Source of the DNA: Pectinatus haikarae
Lineage (GTDB): Bacteria; Bacillota; Negativicutes; Selenomonadales; Selenomonadaceae
Assembly (NCBI RefSeq): GCF_030813505.1
Contig: NZ_JAUSUE010000004.1
DNA: 64,000 bases
Strand: one strand, 5' to 3'
The position numbers and the translations under genes are program-made. Positions 51,300 through 58,624 of the stretch are shown here, piece after piece. The notes beneath the pieces were generated by a model, which saw only the letters and a list, made by a program, of their open reading frames with translations, did not search any database and was not told the origin of the DNA. Positions within the stretch are counted from its first letter, which is position 1. Each line of letters starts with the position of its first letter.

Positions 51300-51339
51300 C
51301 AAAAAAAGCTGCACAAGAAAGATATCCTGCCGCAAGCTT
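51300..51339 (-). terminator. Terminator between pucR-like gene and aminotransferase
   Basis: On the minus strand AAGCT-T-GC pairs with GCAGCTT around a loop that contains GGCAGGATATC, followed by seven T. As at 49795, it lies only about 25 bases before the next ribosome site. Confidence 0.6.
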
Positions 51340-51452
51340 CATTGCTTTGTTTATAAGACTTTAACGTGCTTAAGTTTACGCCATTCCGGCGGGGATTGTC
51401 TATGTGGCCTTTATACAAAAAAACGCTGCCCCATTTATTCAAACTGCATAAG

Positions 51453-52625
51453 TCATTGAATAAAATTAAGAAAAGTTTTCATTTTAAATGCTATGCGAAA
51501 GTTGAGTCTTGTTTCAGAATCGTCCATGCGGCAGCCTGTTATTTCTTCTATCCTTTTCAAGCGGTAAGTAAGGGTGTTGCGATGGATGAAAAGTCTTTTT
51601 ATCGTTGCCGCAGCATCTTCATTTTCTTCCAGATAGATTTCAAGAGTTCTTGTGAATTCGGAACTGTTTTTTTTATCATATCGCAAAAGATCGCCCAATA
51701 CTTCTTCATAATAATTTTTTATAAAAACGGCATCGTCGATATAATAAAACAGGCGGAAAATATTTGTATCCTTATATGCGACATATGTCCGATCACTGCT
51801 TTTTTTAGCTATATTAAGAGCAAAATGCGCCTCTTTATGACTTTTGCGCATATCAGAAAAGTCCTGATATGATCCGCCAATGCCAATAAATACATTAAGG
51901 GAAAATCTGTTAAATAACTTTTCATGCAGAGCAGAAGGAAATTGCCGGGATTTGCTGTATTCTCCTATGATAAATGCAGCTTCATTGCCATTCCATGTAA
52001 AAAAGCACGGCTGCCCATATTCCGCAGTTATTTCCTGAAAAAGAACCGACAGCTTTTCTTCCGGCTCATCAATACAATCCAACTGGTTTGTTTTAAATTC
52101 TACCAGCATGACCTGCTTTACACCCTGCAATTTATGATCGTCAAATAAAGCTGTGTCAAATATTTTCTCTCCGGTACCGGTATCAGAAAAAAGCATCTTT
52201 TTTACGAGTCCCTGAACATTTTTATATTTTGAACGCTCTGCCAATATGAGTTCGCCTATCTTGCGTGTCATATTGCCAAGTTTTATATCCCATGGCACGG
52301 AAAAGACAGGGATTTTCACCATATTTGCATAGTCTATAACATCTTGGGGGATGTTGTGAATATACCGTCCTGTATTGATGATAAGCCCTGCGCCATGCTT
52401 TTCATATATTCCTTTAAGCATTGCCAGTATTTTTTTATCATCAGAACCTATTGATATTCCTGTCATCAGCACCAATTCATTATTCTGCAAAAATTGTATT
52501 TCTTCTACTCCTTCTATGGCGTGAAACCAGCGAATTACACGGTCAAGTCCTTCGCTGCCGCCGCTTAAGCTTATTTTGCGATCAAGAAAGGAAAGACTTA
52601 ACAATTTTCTGCAAGTAATAGGCAT
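51453..52625 (-). CDS. PucR-family transcriptional regulator
   Basis: The 390-residue product has an N-terminal PucR-type ligand domain (CRKLLSLSFLDRKISLSGG, FLQNNELVLMTGISIG), a middle GGDEF-related domain (RFSLNVFIGIGGSY), and a C-terminal helix-turn-helix (IKRLFIHRNTLTYRLKRIEEITG). PucR regulators control purine/ureide and amino acid use. Start at 52625 follows GGGAGGAGG; the upstream in-frame start at 52643 is less well placed. It is divergent from the alcohol dehydrogenase gene, with an inverted repeat between them, and upstream of the aminotransferase, so it probably governs the whole cluster. Confidence 0.9.
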   Translation of the reverse strand: MPITCRKLLSLSFLDRKISLSGGSEGLDRVIRWFHAIEGVEEIQFLQNNELVLMTGISIGSDDKKILAMLKGIYEKHGAGLIINTGRYIHNIPQDVIDYANMVKIPVFSVPWDIKLGNMTRKIGELILAERSKYKNVQGLVKKMLFSDTGTGEKIFDTALFDDHKLQGVKQVMLVEFKTNQLDCIDEPEEKLSVLFQEITAEYGQPCFFTWNGNEAAFIIGEYSKSRQFPSALHEKLFNRFSLNVFIGIGGSYQDFSDMRKSHKEAHFALNIAKKSSDRTYVAYKDTNIFRLFYYIDDAVFIKNYYEEVLGDLLRYDKKNSSEFTRTLEIYLEENEDAAATIKRLFIHRNTLTYRLKRIEEITGCRMDDSETRLNFRIAFKMKTFLNFIQ

Positions 52626-52690
52626 GAGAATTCCTCCTCCCACTTAAAATTTTACCACATGTATATATTTTTTTCTTGTTTTTTTTATAT

Positions 52691-52722
52691 CCATAGTGCA
52701 TTTTAACGAAAATAGACTATGG
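52691..52722. promoter_or_regulatory. Operator-like inverted repeat between pucR-like gene and alcohol dehydrogenase gene
   Basis: CCATAGT (52691-52697) and ACTATGG (52716-52722) are exact 7-base arms 18 bases apart, 36 bases before the -35 of the dehydrogenase promoter and 66 bases from the regulator's start. A PucR dimer or tetramer could bind it. Confidence 0.45.
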
Positions 52723-52757
52723 TATTTGGCAAAAGTTACAGATATATTCAATATCTA

Positions 52758-52785
52758 TTGACATTAAATATATACCATTTATACT
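52758..52785 (+). promoter_or_regulatory. Promoter of the iron-containing alcohol dehydrogenase gene
   Basis: TTGACA (52758-52763) and TATACT (52780-52785) are 16 bases apart. Its position rules out the longer open frame from 52719 and fixes the start at 52818. Confidence 0.65.
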
Positions 52786-52817
52786 TAGTGGCAAATTCGA
52801 AAAAAGAGGTCATTTTA

Positions 52818-53921
52818 ATGCAGACAATGAAATTTGCTATGCCGACAAAAATATTTTTTGGGAAAAATTGCATAAGAGAACATCATGATATTTTTACACT
52901 GGGGAAAAAGGCTCTGTTGGTAACGGGACGTCATTCAGCTAAAATAAACGGTTCGCAGGATGATGTTGAAGCGGTTTTACGCGGCAATCATATACCGTAT
53001 GCTGTGTTTAACGAAGTTGACAGCAATCCAGATATTCCTACTGTATACAAGGGTGCGGCGGCAGCCAAGGCAGAAGGCGCTGATTTCATTATTGCCATAG
53101 GGGGAGGATCACCTATGGATGCGGCAAAGGGAATCGCATTGCTTGCGTGTCAGGATATTGCCGAAAATGATTTATTTTCCGGCACTTATGCCGAAAAAGT
53201 GCTGCCGATGATACATATTCCGACCACTTCAGGCACGGGAAGTGAAGTAACGCCTTATTCTATTCTATCCAATCATTTGGCGCAGACCAAAAGTACAATT
53301 GCGACTCCTTTGATTTTTCCGGCATATGCATTGTTGGACCCAGCTTATCAAAAAAAATTGCCGGTTAGTATAACGGTCAATACGGCACTTGATGCGCTTT
53401 CTCATAATATCGAAAGTGCGTTGTCAATAAAAATTAACCCTTTGATTGGCCAGATAGCGCAAAGCGGTATCAAGCAGATTGGTGAATGCCTGCCTGCTTT
53501 GGCAGAAGGCGGATTTACCGAAGAAATACGTGCTAAACTTATGTATGGTTCTTTGGCAGGAGGGCTTTGCATAGCCCATACGGGAACCAATATCGTTCAT
53601 TCGCTGGGTTATTCTCTTACATATTTCCGTAATATAGATCACGGGCGGGCCAATGCACTTACCATTGCCAGTTATCTCCATTTCATTGCAGCCGGTGCTC
53701 CGGAAAAAGTTTCATCTATTCTGTCGGCGATGCAATTTAATAATATCGAACAATTCAGACAATATATCGATCAAATTCTTGGAAAGAAAGAAGATTTTAC
53801 TGTAAGCGAATTGCAAAAATATACACAGATAGCTCTAAAGGCAAAAAACATAAATACAAGTCTTATTGCTCCGGATGAAAGTGCTGTAATGGGATTTTAT
53901 ACTGACAGTTTGCTGCGTTAA
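52818..53921 (+). CDS. Iron-containing alcohol dehydrogenase
   Basis: The 367-residue product is a group III (iron-dependent) NAD(P) alcohol dehydrogenase: GGGSPMDAAKGIA binds the cofactor, IPTTSGTGSEVTPY is the family signature, and the metal ligands lie in DALSHNIES, AHTGTNIVHSLGY and DHGRANAL. It can reduce aldehydes to alcohols. The ATG at 52818 follows GAGGT. Divergent from pucR and near an omega-aminotransferase, it would suit reduction of the semialdehyde product to a hydroxy acid, a sink for NADH in a fermenter. That role is inferred. Confidence 0.92.
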   Translation: MQTMKFAMPTKIFFGKNCIREHHDIFTLGKKALLVTGRHSAKINGSQDDVEAVLRGNHIPYAVFNEVDSNPDIPTVYKGAAAAKAEGADFIIAIGGGSPMDAAKGIALLACQDIAENDLFSGTYAEKVLPMIHIPTTSGTGSEVTPYSILSNHLAQTKSTIATPLIFPAYALLDPAYQKKLPVSITVNTALDALSHNIESALSIKINPLIGQIAQSGIKQIGECLPALAEGGFTEEIRAKLMYGSLAGGLCIAHTGTNIVHSLGYSLTYFRNIDHGRANALTIASYLHFIAAGAPEKVSSILSAMQFNNIEQFRQYIDQILGKKEDFTVSELQKYTQIALKAKNINTSLIAPDESAVMGFYTDSLLR

Positions 53922-54014
53922 TTGTTCGAAAGCTGCTGTCGGAGGACGAACGTAAAAAGGATAATAATCCATGAATGAAGATGACTGCGGTTATCGGATA
54001 AAGTGCGCTTTTGT

Positions 54015-54055
54015 AACAGGAAGCTCTTGTTTTAATGAGCTTCCTGTTATTTTTA
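54015..54055. terminator. Bidirectional terminator between the alcohol dehydrogenase and NimA-like genes
   Basis: AACAGGAAGCTC (54015-54026) pairs with GAGCTTCCTGTT (54037-54048) around a ten-base loop and is followed by ATTTTTAT. Confidence 0.85.
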
Positions 54056-54082
54056 TGCGCTGACCTGTTTTTTGCTGGGAAT

Positions 54083-54550
54083 TTATTCGTGTTCTTTGCC
54101 TGTAATAGCGGATATTTCTATTTTCAGTACGGTTGTTTTGGCTAATGCTCTTTCTATATATTTCAGACCTTCATCGTAAAAATCAGGACTGTATTTTTTT
54201 ATTAGAGCGGAAAGCCCCCTTTTTTTATCTGTTTCGTCATTGACCATTGTGATTTTACCGAAAACAATGGCTGATTTGAATTTGGTAGAAAATTTTTGCG
54301 GCATGAGCTGTATATCTATGACAGCAGATAGGCAGACATTTGCATTGCGTGCTATATTTTCCAATTTATAACCTGCTGAAGCGCAGTGCAGATATATGGT
54401 ATTGTCTTCATAAACGAAGCTTATCGGTATAGCGTAAGGTTTGTTTTCCTCATTAATCATTGATAAGGTAGCAAACTGCGCTTTTTGCAGAACATTTTCG
54501 GCATCTGCGTCAGATATCTGCCTGTCTTTTCTTCTCATTTCTCTGAGCAT
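54083..54550 (-). CDS. NimA-like flavoprotein of the pyridoxamine 5'-phosphate oxidase family
   Basis: The 155-residue product has a split-barrel flavin-binding fold: RRKDRQISDADAENVL, FATLSMINEENKPYAIPISFVYED and YLHCASAGYKLENI, matching NimA-type proteins. NimA homologues reduce 5-nitroimidazoles, but most relatives have unknown natural substrates. AAAGGA is well spaced for the ATG at 54550. The start lies 41 bases inside the 3' end of the GntR gene, so the two are probably coupled. Resistance should not be assumed. Confidence 0.82.
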   Translation of the reverse strand: MLREMRRKDRQISDADAENVLQKAQFATLSMINEENKPYAIPISFVYEDNTIYLHCASAGYKLENIARNANVCLSAVIDIQLMPQKFSTKFKSAIVFGKITMVNDETDKKRGLSALIKKYSPDFYDEGLKYIERALAKTTVLKIEISAITGKEHE

Positions 54551-55295
54551 TTTCAAACATCCTTTCATTTTGTATACTCGATATTATTCTGAAACGGCTT
54601 TTGTAAGCATCTGCCTTAGAGGTTGCATATTGAATAATATTGGAATCTTTGTCATATGTCAATATTCTGGTAACAGAAAGAGGATCACCTTTTTTCAAAT
54701 TTAAGTGTGTAGCCTCCTGCATATCGGAACGTTTCACTTCTATGGTTTTGTCCTCTTTATAAGGAATGACATTATTTTCCTCCAACGTTTTAAATAAAGA
54801 AGCATTTGCAAAATCTGTTTCCAAAAGATGCGGGCAGATGTTCAGCGGAATATAATCGTCAGCTAAGGAATAAAGTTCGTTATTTACGTAGCGCAATCTT
54901 TTTAGATGAAAAACCATCTCTTCCTTTTTTAAATTCAAAGAGGCGGCAATATCAGTATGCGGGAATTCAATATCCTGTTGCAAAACGTAACTTTTTGTAA
55001 ATTTACCGGCAGAACTTAAAACCTGGAAAAGCCCCAATCCATGACCACTGGTATTAGAATAATCAATCGGCACTTTGTTGCCGATATAAAAAGAACCACG
55101 TCCCTGAATTTTTGTTATGATTTTTTCCCGTTCCAGATTTTCAAGGGCTTTGCGTATAGTAGGACGGCTGACATTAAATTGCTGACATAATTCACGTTCA
55201 CCGGACAATGGCGAAAAGTAAGCCATATCGTTAAAACTGGCTAAAAGAGCCTGCTGTACCTTTAAGTGCAAGGGACTTGTTTTTTCATTTTCCAT
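54510..55295 (-). CDS. GntR/HutC-family transcriptional regulator with UTRA domain
   Basis: The 261-residue product has an N-terminal winged helix (SGERELCQQFNVSRPTIRKALENLEREKII, split across about residues 30-60) and a C-terminal UTRA effector domain (HLKRLRYVNNELYSLADDYIP, GDPLSVTRILTYDKDSNIIQYA). UTRA regulators usually respond to sugar phosphates or small metabolites. It is divergent from the TIM-yjbQ pair, whose promoter carries two palindromes that look like its operators. Its C-terminal tail overlaps the NimA-like gene by 41 bases. Confidence 0.9.
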   Translation of the reverse strand: MENEKTSPLHLKVQQALLASFNDMAYFSPLSGERELCQQFNVSRPTIRKALENLEREKIITKIQGRGSFYIGNKVPIDYSNTSGHGLGLFQVLSSAGKFTKSYVLQQDIEFPHTDIAASLNLKKEEMVFHLKRLRYVNNELYSLADDYIPLNICPHLLETDFANASLFKTLEENNVIPYKEDKTIEVKRSDMQEATHLNLKKGDPLSVTRILTYDKDSNIIQYATSKADAYKSRFRIISSIQNERMFENAQRNEKKRQADI

Positions 55296-55446
55296 TTATT
55301 TTCTCCGTTATTTATAACCTTGTAATTTATATTCTATTATAAACTATAGACATTATCAACTGAAATAAAAGCAAAGATATTTATTTCAGGACAGAATAAG
55401 ATATATAGATATATTAAAAAAATAAAAATATTTTTAATATTATGTC

Positions 55447-55475
55447 TTGATAATATATATTACCGATGGTAATAT
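55447..55475 (+). promoter_or_regulatory. Promoter of the TIM-yjbQ operon
   Basis: TTGATA (55447-55452) and TAATAT (55470-55475) are 17 bases apart. The first operator palindrome covers the spacer and part of the -10, as expected for repression. Confidence 0.55.
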
Positions 55476-55494
55476 ATATTATAACCGATGGTAA
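55460..55494. promoter_or_regulatory. Two phased operator palindromes before the TIM-yjbQ operon
   Basis: TTACCGATGGTAA (55460-55472) and TAACCGATGGTAA (55482-55494) share the core ACC-GAT-GGT, and their centres are 22 bases apart, about two helical turns. Short symmetrical sites of this type are bound by GntR-family dimers; the divergent gntR gene is the obvious candidate. Confidence 0.7.
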
Positions 55495-55519
55495 TAATAT
55501 ATAGTTTGGAGGTATTGAA

Positions 55520-56209
55520 ATGGGAAAAGTAAGAAGTCCCTTCTTAGTTGTCAATCCTAAATCGTATTTGTATGGTAAAAAATCTCTCGAGTTAGCGCAG
55601 GCAGTCGATAAAATAGCTCAAGAAAGTGGTCTGCAGATTTTTTTTACCTGTCCTTTTGCTGATATTCGTTACGTCAGAGAAAACACCGGCTGCATTGTCG
55701 TTACGGCACAGCATATGGAATCATTGAAACCGGGACGCGGAATGGGGCATATACTTCCTGAATCATTAAAGGATGCCGGAGCGGGAGCCGTTTTCCTGAA
55801 TCATGCCGAAAATCAGCTGACCTTATCCGAACTTTCCAAGACTATTGACCGTGCGAAAAAACTTTCGATGATAACTATAGCTTGTGCGGATTCATTATCG
55901 GAAGCATTGTCCATTGCCCGGTTTTCCCCGGATATTTTATTATGTGAACCCACTGATTTGATTGGGACAGGACAGGTAGCTGATAACAGCTATATTTTAG
56001 AGACCACGTCACAGATCAAAGCTGTTGATCCGGATATTGCTGTGATGGTTGCATCAGGCATAACTACAGCTGAGGATGTCTACAATGTTATCCGTCTCGG
56101 TGCTGACGGTACCGGCGGCACCAACGGTATTTTGAAAGCACCGGATCCCGTTGTCCGCGTTCAGGAAATGGCAGATGCCATGTTAAAAGCATACAAAGAA
56201 AAAGCATAA
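55520..56209 (+). CDS. Archaeal-type triosephosphate isomerase family protein
   Basis: The 229-residue TIM barrel has the catalytic set of the family in its short, archaeal form: lysine in VVNPKSYLYG, histidine in FLNHAENQLTL and glutamate in LLCEPTDLIGTG. VASGITTAEDVYNVIRLGADGTGG forms the phosphate grip. At 229 residues it is shorter than the usual bacterial enzyme (about 250). A dedicated GntR regulator and pairing with yjbQ argue that it is not the housekeeping glycolytic isomerase. It may act on another sugar phosphate, such as a tetrose or ketose phosphate. GGAGG precedes the ATG. Confidence 0.85.
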   Translation: MGKVRSPFLVVNPKSYLYGKKSLELAQAVDKIAQESGLQIFFTCPFADIRYVRENTGCIVVTAQHMESLKPGRGMGHILPESLKDAGAGAVFLNHAENQLTLSELSKTIDRAKKLSMITIACADSLSEALSIARFSPDILLCEPTDLIGTGQVADNSYILETTSQIKAVDPDIAVMVASGITTAEDVYNVIRLGADGTGGTNGILKAPDPVVRVQEMADAMLKAYKEKA

Positions 56210-56227
56210 TAACAGGAGGTCAAAAAA

Positions 56228-56749
56228 ATGACTGTATATAAAGAAACCATTTCTTTGCAATCTCACGGACAGAGGCCGACATTTATTGACATAACAACTC
56301 AGGTGAAAGAGACTATCGCGAAAAGCAATATTCGAAACGGCATATGCACCGTAATATCACCGCATACAACCTGCGCTGTTTTTTTTGAAGAATTTGTTCA
56401 TGATCGCGATGAAAATGGAGATGAATTTCTTCAAACGGACTTAAACAATGTCTTGAAAAAAATAATTCCTGATAATACCGCCCAGGGACAATATAATTAT
56501 CCCGGCGAAAAGCATTATCAGGAAGTGGAATCCTGGCCTGAAGCAGAATTTTATCTCCCGGGGGGAGACCGCGATGCACTCTTAAACTGCGATGCGCATT
56601 TAAAAGCTACTCTTATAGGATCAAGCCAGATATTCGATGTTGAAGAAGGAACTTTAGGGGTCGGTACTACAGGCTATATTTATTTTGTGGATTTCGACAG
56701 AGCCAGACCACGCACCAGAAAATGTAAGATAATAATTATGGGAGAATAA
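56228..56749 (+). CDS. YjbQ-family protein (UPF0047)
   Basis: The 173-residue product belongs to the YjbQ family (secondary thiamine-phosphate synthase activity reported for E. coli YjbQ). It has ISPHTTCAVFFEEF, the motif with the conserved histidine and threonines, then LPGGDRDALLNCDAHLKATLIGSSQ and VGTTGYIYFVDFD near the end. This form is longer than the usual 130-140 residues, with an insert around residues 55-100. It begins 18 bases after the TIM-like gene behind AGGAGG. The natural reaction is unclear; the TIM partner points to a small phosphorylated sugar. Confidence 0.87.
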   Translation: MTVYKETISLQSHGQRPTFIDITTQVKETIAKSNIRNGICTVISPHTTCAVFFEEFVHDRDENGDEFLQTDLNNVLKKIIPDNTAQGQYNYPGEKHYQEVESWPEAEFYLPGGDRDALLNCDAHLKATLIGSSQIFDVEEGTLGVGTTGYIYFVDFDRARPRTRKCKIIIMGE

Positions 56750-56769
56750 TTATTATACCAATGGATTTT

Positions 56770-56801
56770 GAGGTTCCTGCGGACAGGAGCCTCTTTTTTT
56801 T
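56770..56801. terminator. Terminator between yjbQ and the exporter gene
   Basis: GAGGTTCCTG (56770-56779) pairs with CAGGAGCCTC (56784-56793), with one G-T pair, around CGGA and is followed by eight T. It ends the yjbQ transcript and lies at the end of the converging exporter gene. Confidence 0.88.
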
Positions 56802-57993
56802 ATGCAGTCAGACTTTGCTTATCTGTTTTTTCTTCAAAGGGTTTCACTAAAATAAAAGAGCATATTGCCGCCAGTAAGGCAAATACTGTCAATAATTCCA
56901 TGTTCGCAGTCAGACCGTACTTGTCTGCGAACATACCCATCAAAGGAATGACCATACCGCCTACACTGAAGTAAAGGCCCAATGTGACACCGGATGCAAA
57001 ACCTATACTGCGTGCCAAATAATTTTGACCCAGGACAACAATGGAACTGAATGGAGAGAAGATGGCAAAACCAATCGGTATCATCAGTACATAGCCAATA
57101 ACGGCATTTTCCGTACGCGACAGCAGAAAGACCATAGGAACGAGAAGAGCATAGCTTATTTGCACTATTTTCAAATAGCCAAATTTGTCGGCCATCATTC
57201 CCCCGATCATCGTCGTAACAATGCCGAACATAAACAAGATGGTCAGCGCAGAACTAGCTGCAGCCTCAGAAAGTCCCATCTGAGCTACAAGATATAAAGG
57301 AATAAAGCTTCTCAACCCGCAAATAACAAGTGAACTGCAAACGATCAGCATAGTAAGCCTCGAAAAAGCACTCCAATGATTTTCTCTGTCGGGTATCGTT
57401 GAATTATTATTTCTTTTTTCAAAATTTGTACTGGTTGCTTCTATTTCTTTTTTTATATTGGGCACAATAAACAATAAGATAATAGACATCACCAGTGCAA
57501 GTATACTGAAAACTAATGTGCCTTTCATGCCAAAAGCACTTATAAAGGCCACTACAATTACGGGTCCAAAAGCAAATCCGGCGTTTCCGCCCATAGAAAA
57601 GATACTTAATGCAGTTCCTTTTTTTTCACCCGAGATCTTATTGACCATGCGCGCTGCCTCTGGATGGAATATAGCACTGCCGATTCCGCTTACAGTCACT
57701 ACCGCAAAAATAATCCAATAATCTTCAAAAAGACCAATGGCACCCATTGCCACACCCGAAAGGCAGATCCCTAATGACATTATCCACACTTTGGAAATCC
57801 TGTCTGCCAGCCAGCCGAAAGTAGGCTGAACGATAGATGACAAGAAGCATGCCGCAAACATCAGCCCTGATACATCCTTATAATTCATGCCATAATTCGC
57901 AATGAAAAAAGGCAGTACAGCAGGTAAGATACCCATGCCTATATCATTGAAGAAATGTCCGGCAGATAATGCATACACGTATTTTTGCGTCAT
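56800..57993 (-). CDS. Major facilitator exporter of the fosmidomycin-resistance (Fsr) type
   Basis: The 397-residue protein has 12 predicted membrane helices. The signature HFFNDIGMGILPAVLPFF at the N-terminus, PTFGWLADR and IFHPEAARMV...GTALSIFSMGGNAGFAFGP match Fsr-like efflux proteins. Known substrates in the group include fosmidomycin and other small anions, but the substrate here is unknown. It starts 18 bases after a MarR regulator gene on the same strand, a common arrangement for inducible efflux. Confidence 0.9.
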   Translation of the reverse strand: MTQKYVYALSAGHFFNDIGMGILPAVLPFFIANYGMNYKDVSGLMFAACFLSSIVQPTFGWLADRISKVWIMSLGICLSGVAMGAIGLFEDYWIIFAVVTVSGIGSAIFHPEAARMVNKISGEKKGTALSIFSMGGNAGFAFGPVIVVAFISAFGMKGTLVFSILALVMSIILLFIVPNIKKEIEATSTNFEKRNNNSTIPDRENHWSAFSRLTMLIVCSSLVICGLRSFIPLYLVAQMGLSEAAASSALTILFMFGIVTTMIGGMMADKFGYLKIVQISYALLVPMVFLLSRTENAVIGYVLMIPIGFAIFSPFSSIVVLGQNYLARSIGFASGVTLGLYFSVGGMVIPLMGMFADKYGLTANMELLTVFALLAAICSFILVKPFEEKTDKQSLTA

Positions 57994-58011
57994 AAAAAGT
58001 CCTCCGTTTTT

Positions 58012-58467
58012 CTATTTTAAAATTTCTTTTGAATGCTTATCATACATAATATTTATATCTTCCAAAAATTTTAAGATGACATTTTGTTCTGCCGATGTAT
58101 AATCCTTTAAAAGTGCTAATTTATTTTGCATAGCCTTATCATGGTATATTCTGTGTGTTACGTAAATTTCTTTTCCTGTGTCTGTTAAATAAAAATACAG
58201 CTCTTTATTATTTTCCACTTTTTTGTGACAGTCAATTAATTTTTTTCTCAGCAATTTTTTACAAATTTTGCTTATTGCTCCTCTGGTCATTTTCATAGAA
58301 GCGGCTATTTTTGTTACATTAGCATCTTTTGTCTTACCTATATTATCTATACAGTGGGCCTCCGCCAAATGGATACCTTCAAATATTTTTTCATGGCATT
58401 GTTTTAAAATGTCAGGGCGTTCCTGAAATTTTGTAAGAGATTTTATGATCTGCATGGTTGTGTCCAT
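58012..58467 (-). CDS. MarR-family transcriptional regulator
   Basis: The 151-residue product has a MarR winged helix: TKIAASMKMTRGAISKICKKLLRKKLI (read across about residues 50-76) with the basic wing and helices at both ends for dimerisation. MarR proteins repress efflux and stress genes and release DNA when a small phenolic or oxidant binds. ATG at 58467 follows GGGAGAA. A perfect 28-base palindrome lies just upstream, so autoregulation is likely. It forms an operon with the exporter. Confidence 0.92.
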   Translation of the reverse strand: MDTTMQIIKSLTKFQERPDILKQCHEKIFEGIHLAEAHCIDNIGKTKDANVTKIAASMKMTRGAISKICKKLLRKKLIDCHKKVENNKELYFYLTDTGKEIYVTHRIYHDKAMQNKLALLKDYTSAEQNVILKFLEDINIMYDKHSKEILK

Positions 58468-58483
58468 ATATCATTTCTCCCTG

Positions 58484-58511
58484 TTGTATTGTTTCCTTGG
58501 AAACAATACAA
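58484..58511. promoter_or_regulatory. Perfect 28-base palindrome, probable MarR operator
   Basis: TTGTATTGTTTCC (58484-58496) and its exact complement (58499-58511) are separated by TT. It covers the likely transcription start of the marR gene, 16 bases before its start codon. Confidence 0.75.
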
Positions 58512-58557
58512 GTATAGCATAAGTTCATTTTTCTGTAAATATACTTATGCTATACTT
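58510..58557. promoter_or_regulatory. 14-base inverted repeat with the marR promoter
   Basis: AAGTATAGCATAAG (58510-58523) and its exact complement (58544-58557) are 20 bases apart. On the minus strand they frame a promoter, TTTACA-17-TATACT (-10 at 58511-58516). The mirror arm offers TATACT for the plus strand, with a weak -35. The design could coordinate marR and the divergent phzF gene. Confidence 0.6.
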
Positions 58558-58624
58558 AATCAAGGCTGCTGAAGAAATTCAGTTAATAATACTGAATCAC
58601 TTATAGTTAGATAATGGAGAAAGG

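Noticed and set aside
52719..52817. Longer N-terminus for the alcohol dehydrogenase starting at 52719
   Set aside because: The promoter TTGACA-16-TATACT lies inside that extension, and the family N-terminus begins at 52818 behind GAGGT.
54083..54550. Calling the NimA-like gene a nitroimidazole resistance gene
   Set aside because: The family is broad and most members have no resistance role; sequence alone does not support the claim.
55441..55500. Reading the ATATAT-rich repeats before the TIM-like gene as a simple sequence repeat
   Set aside because: The two ACC-GAT-GGT palindromes at a fixed 22-base spacing fit operators better than a random microsatellite.
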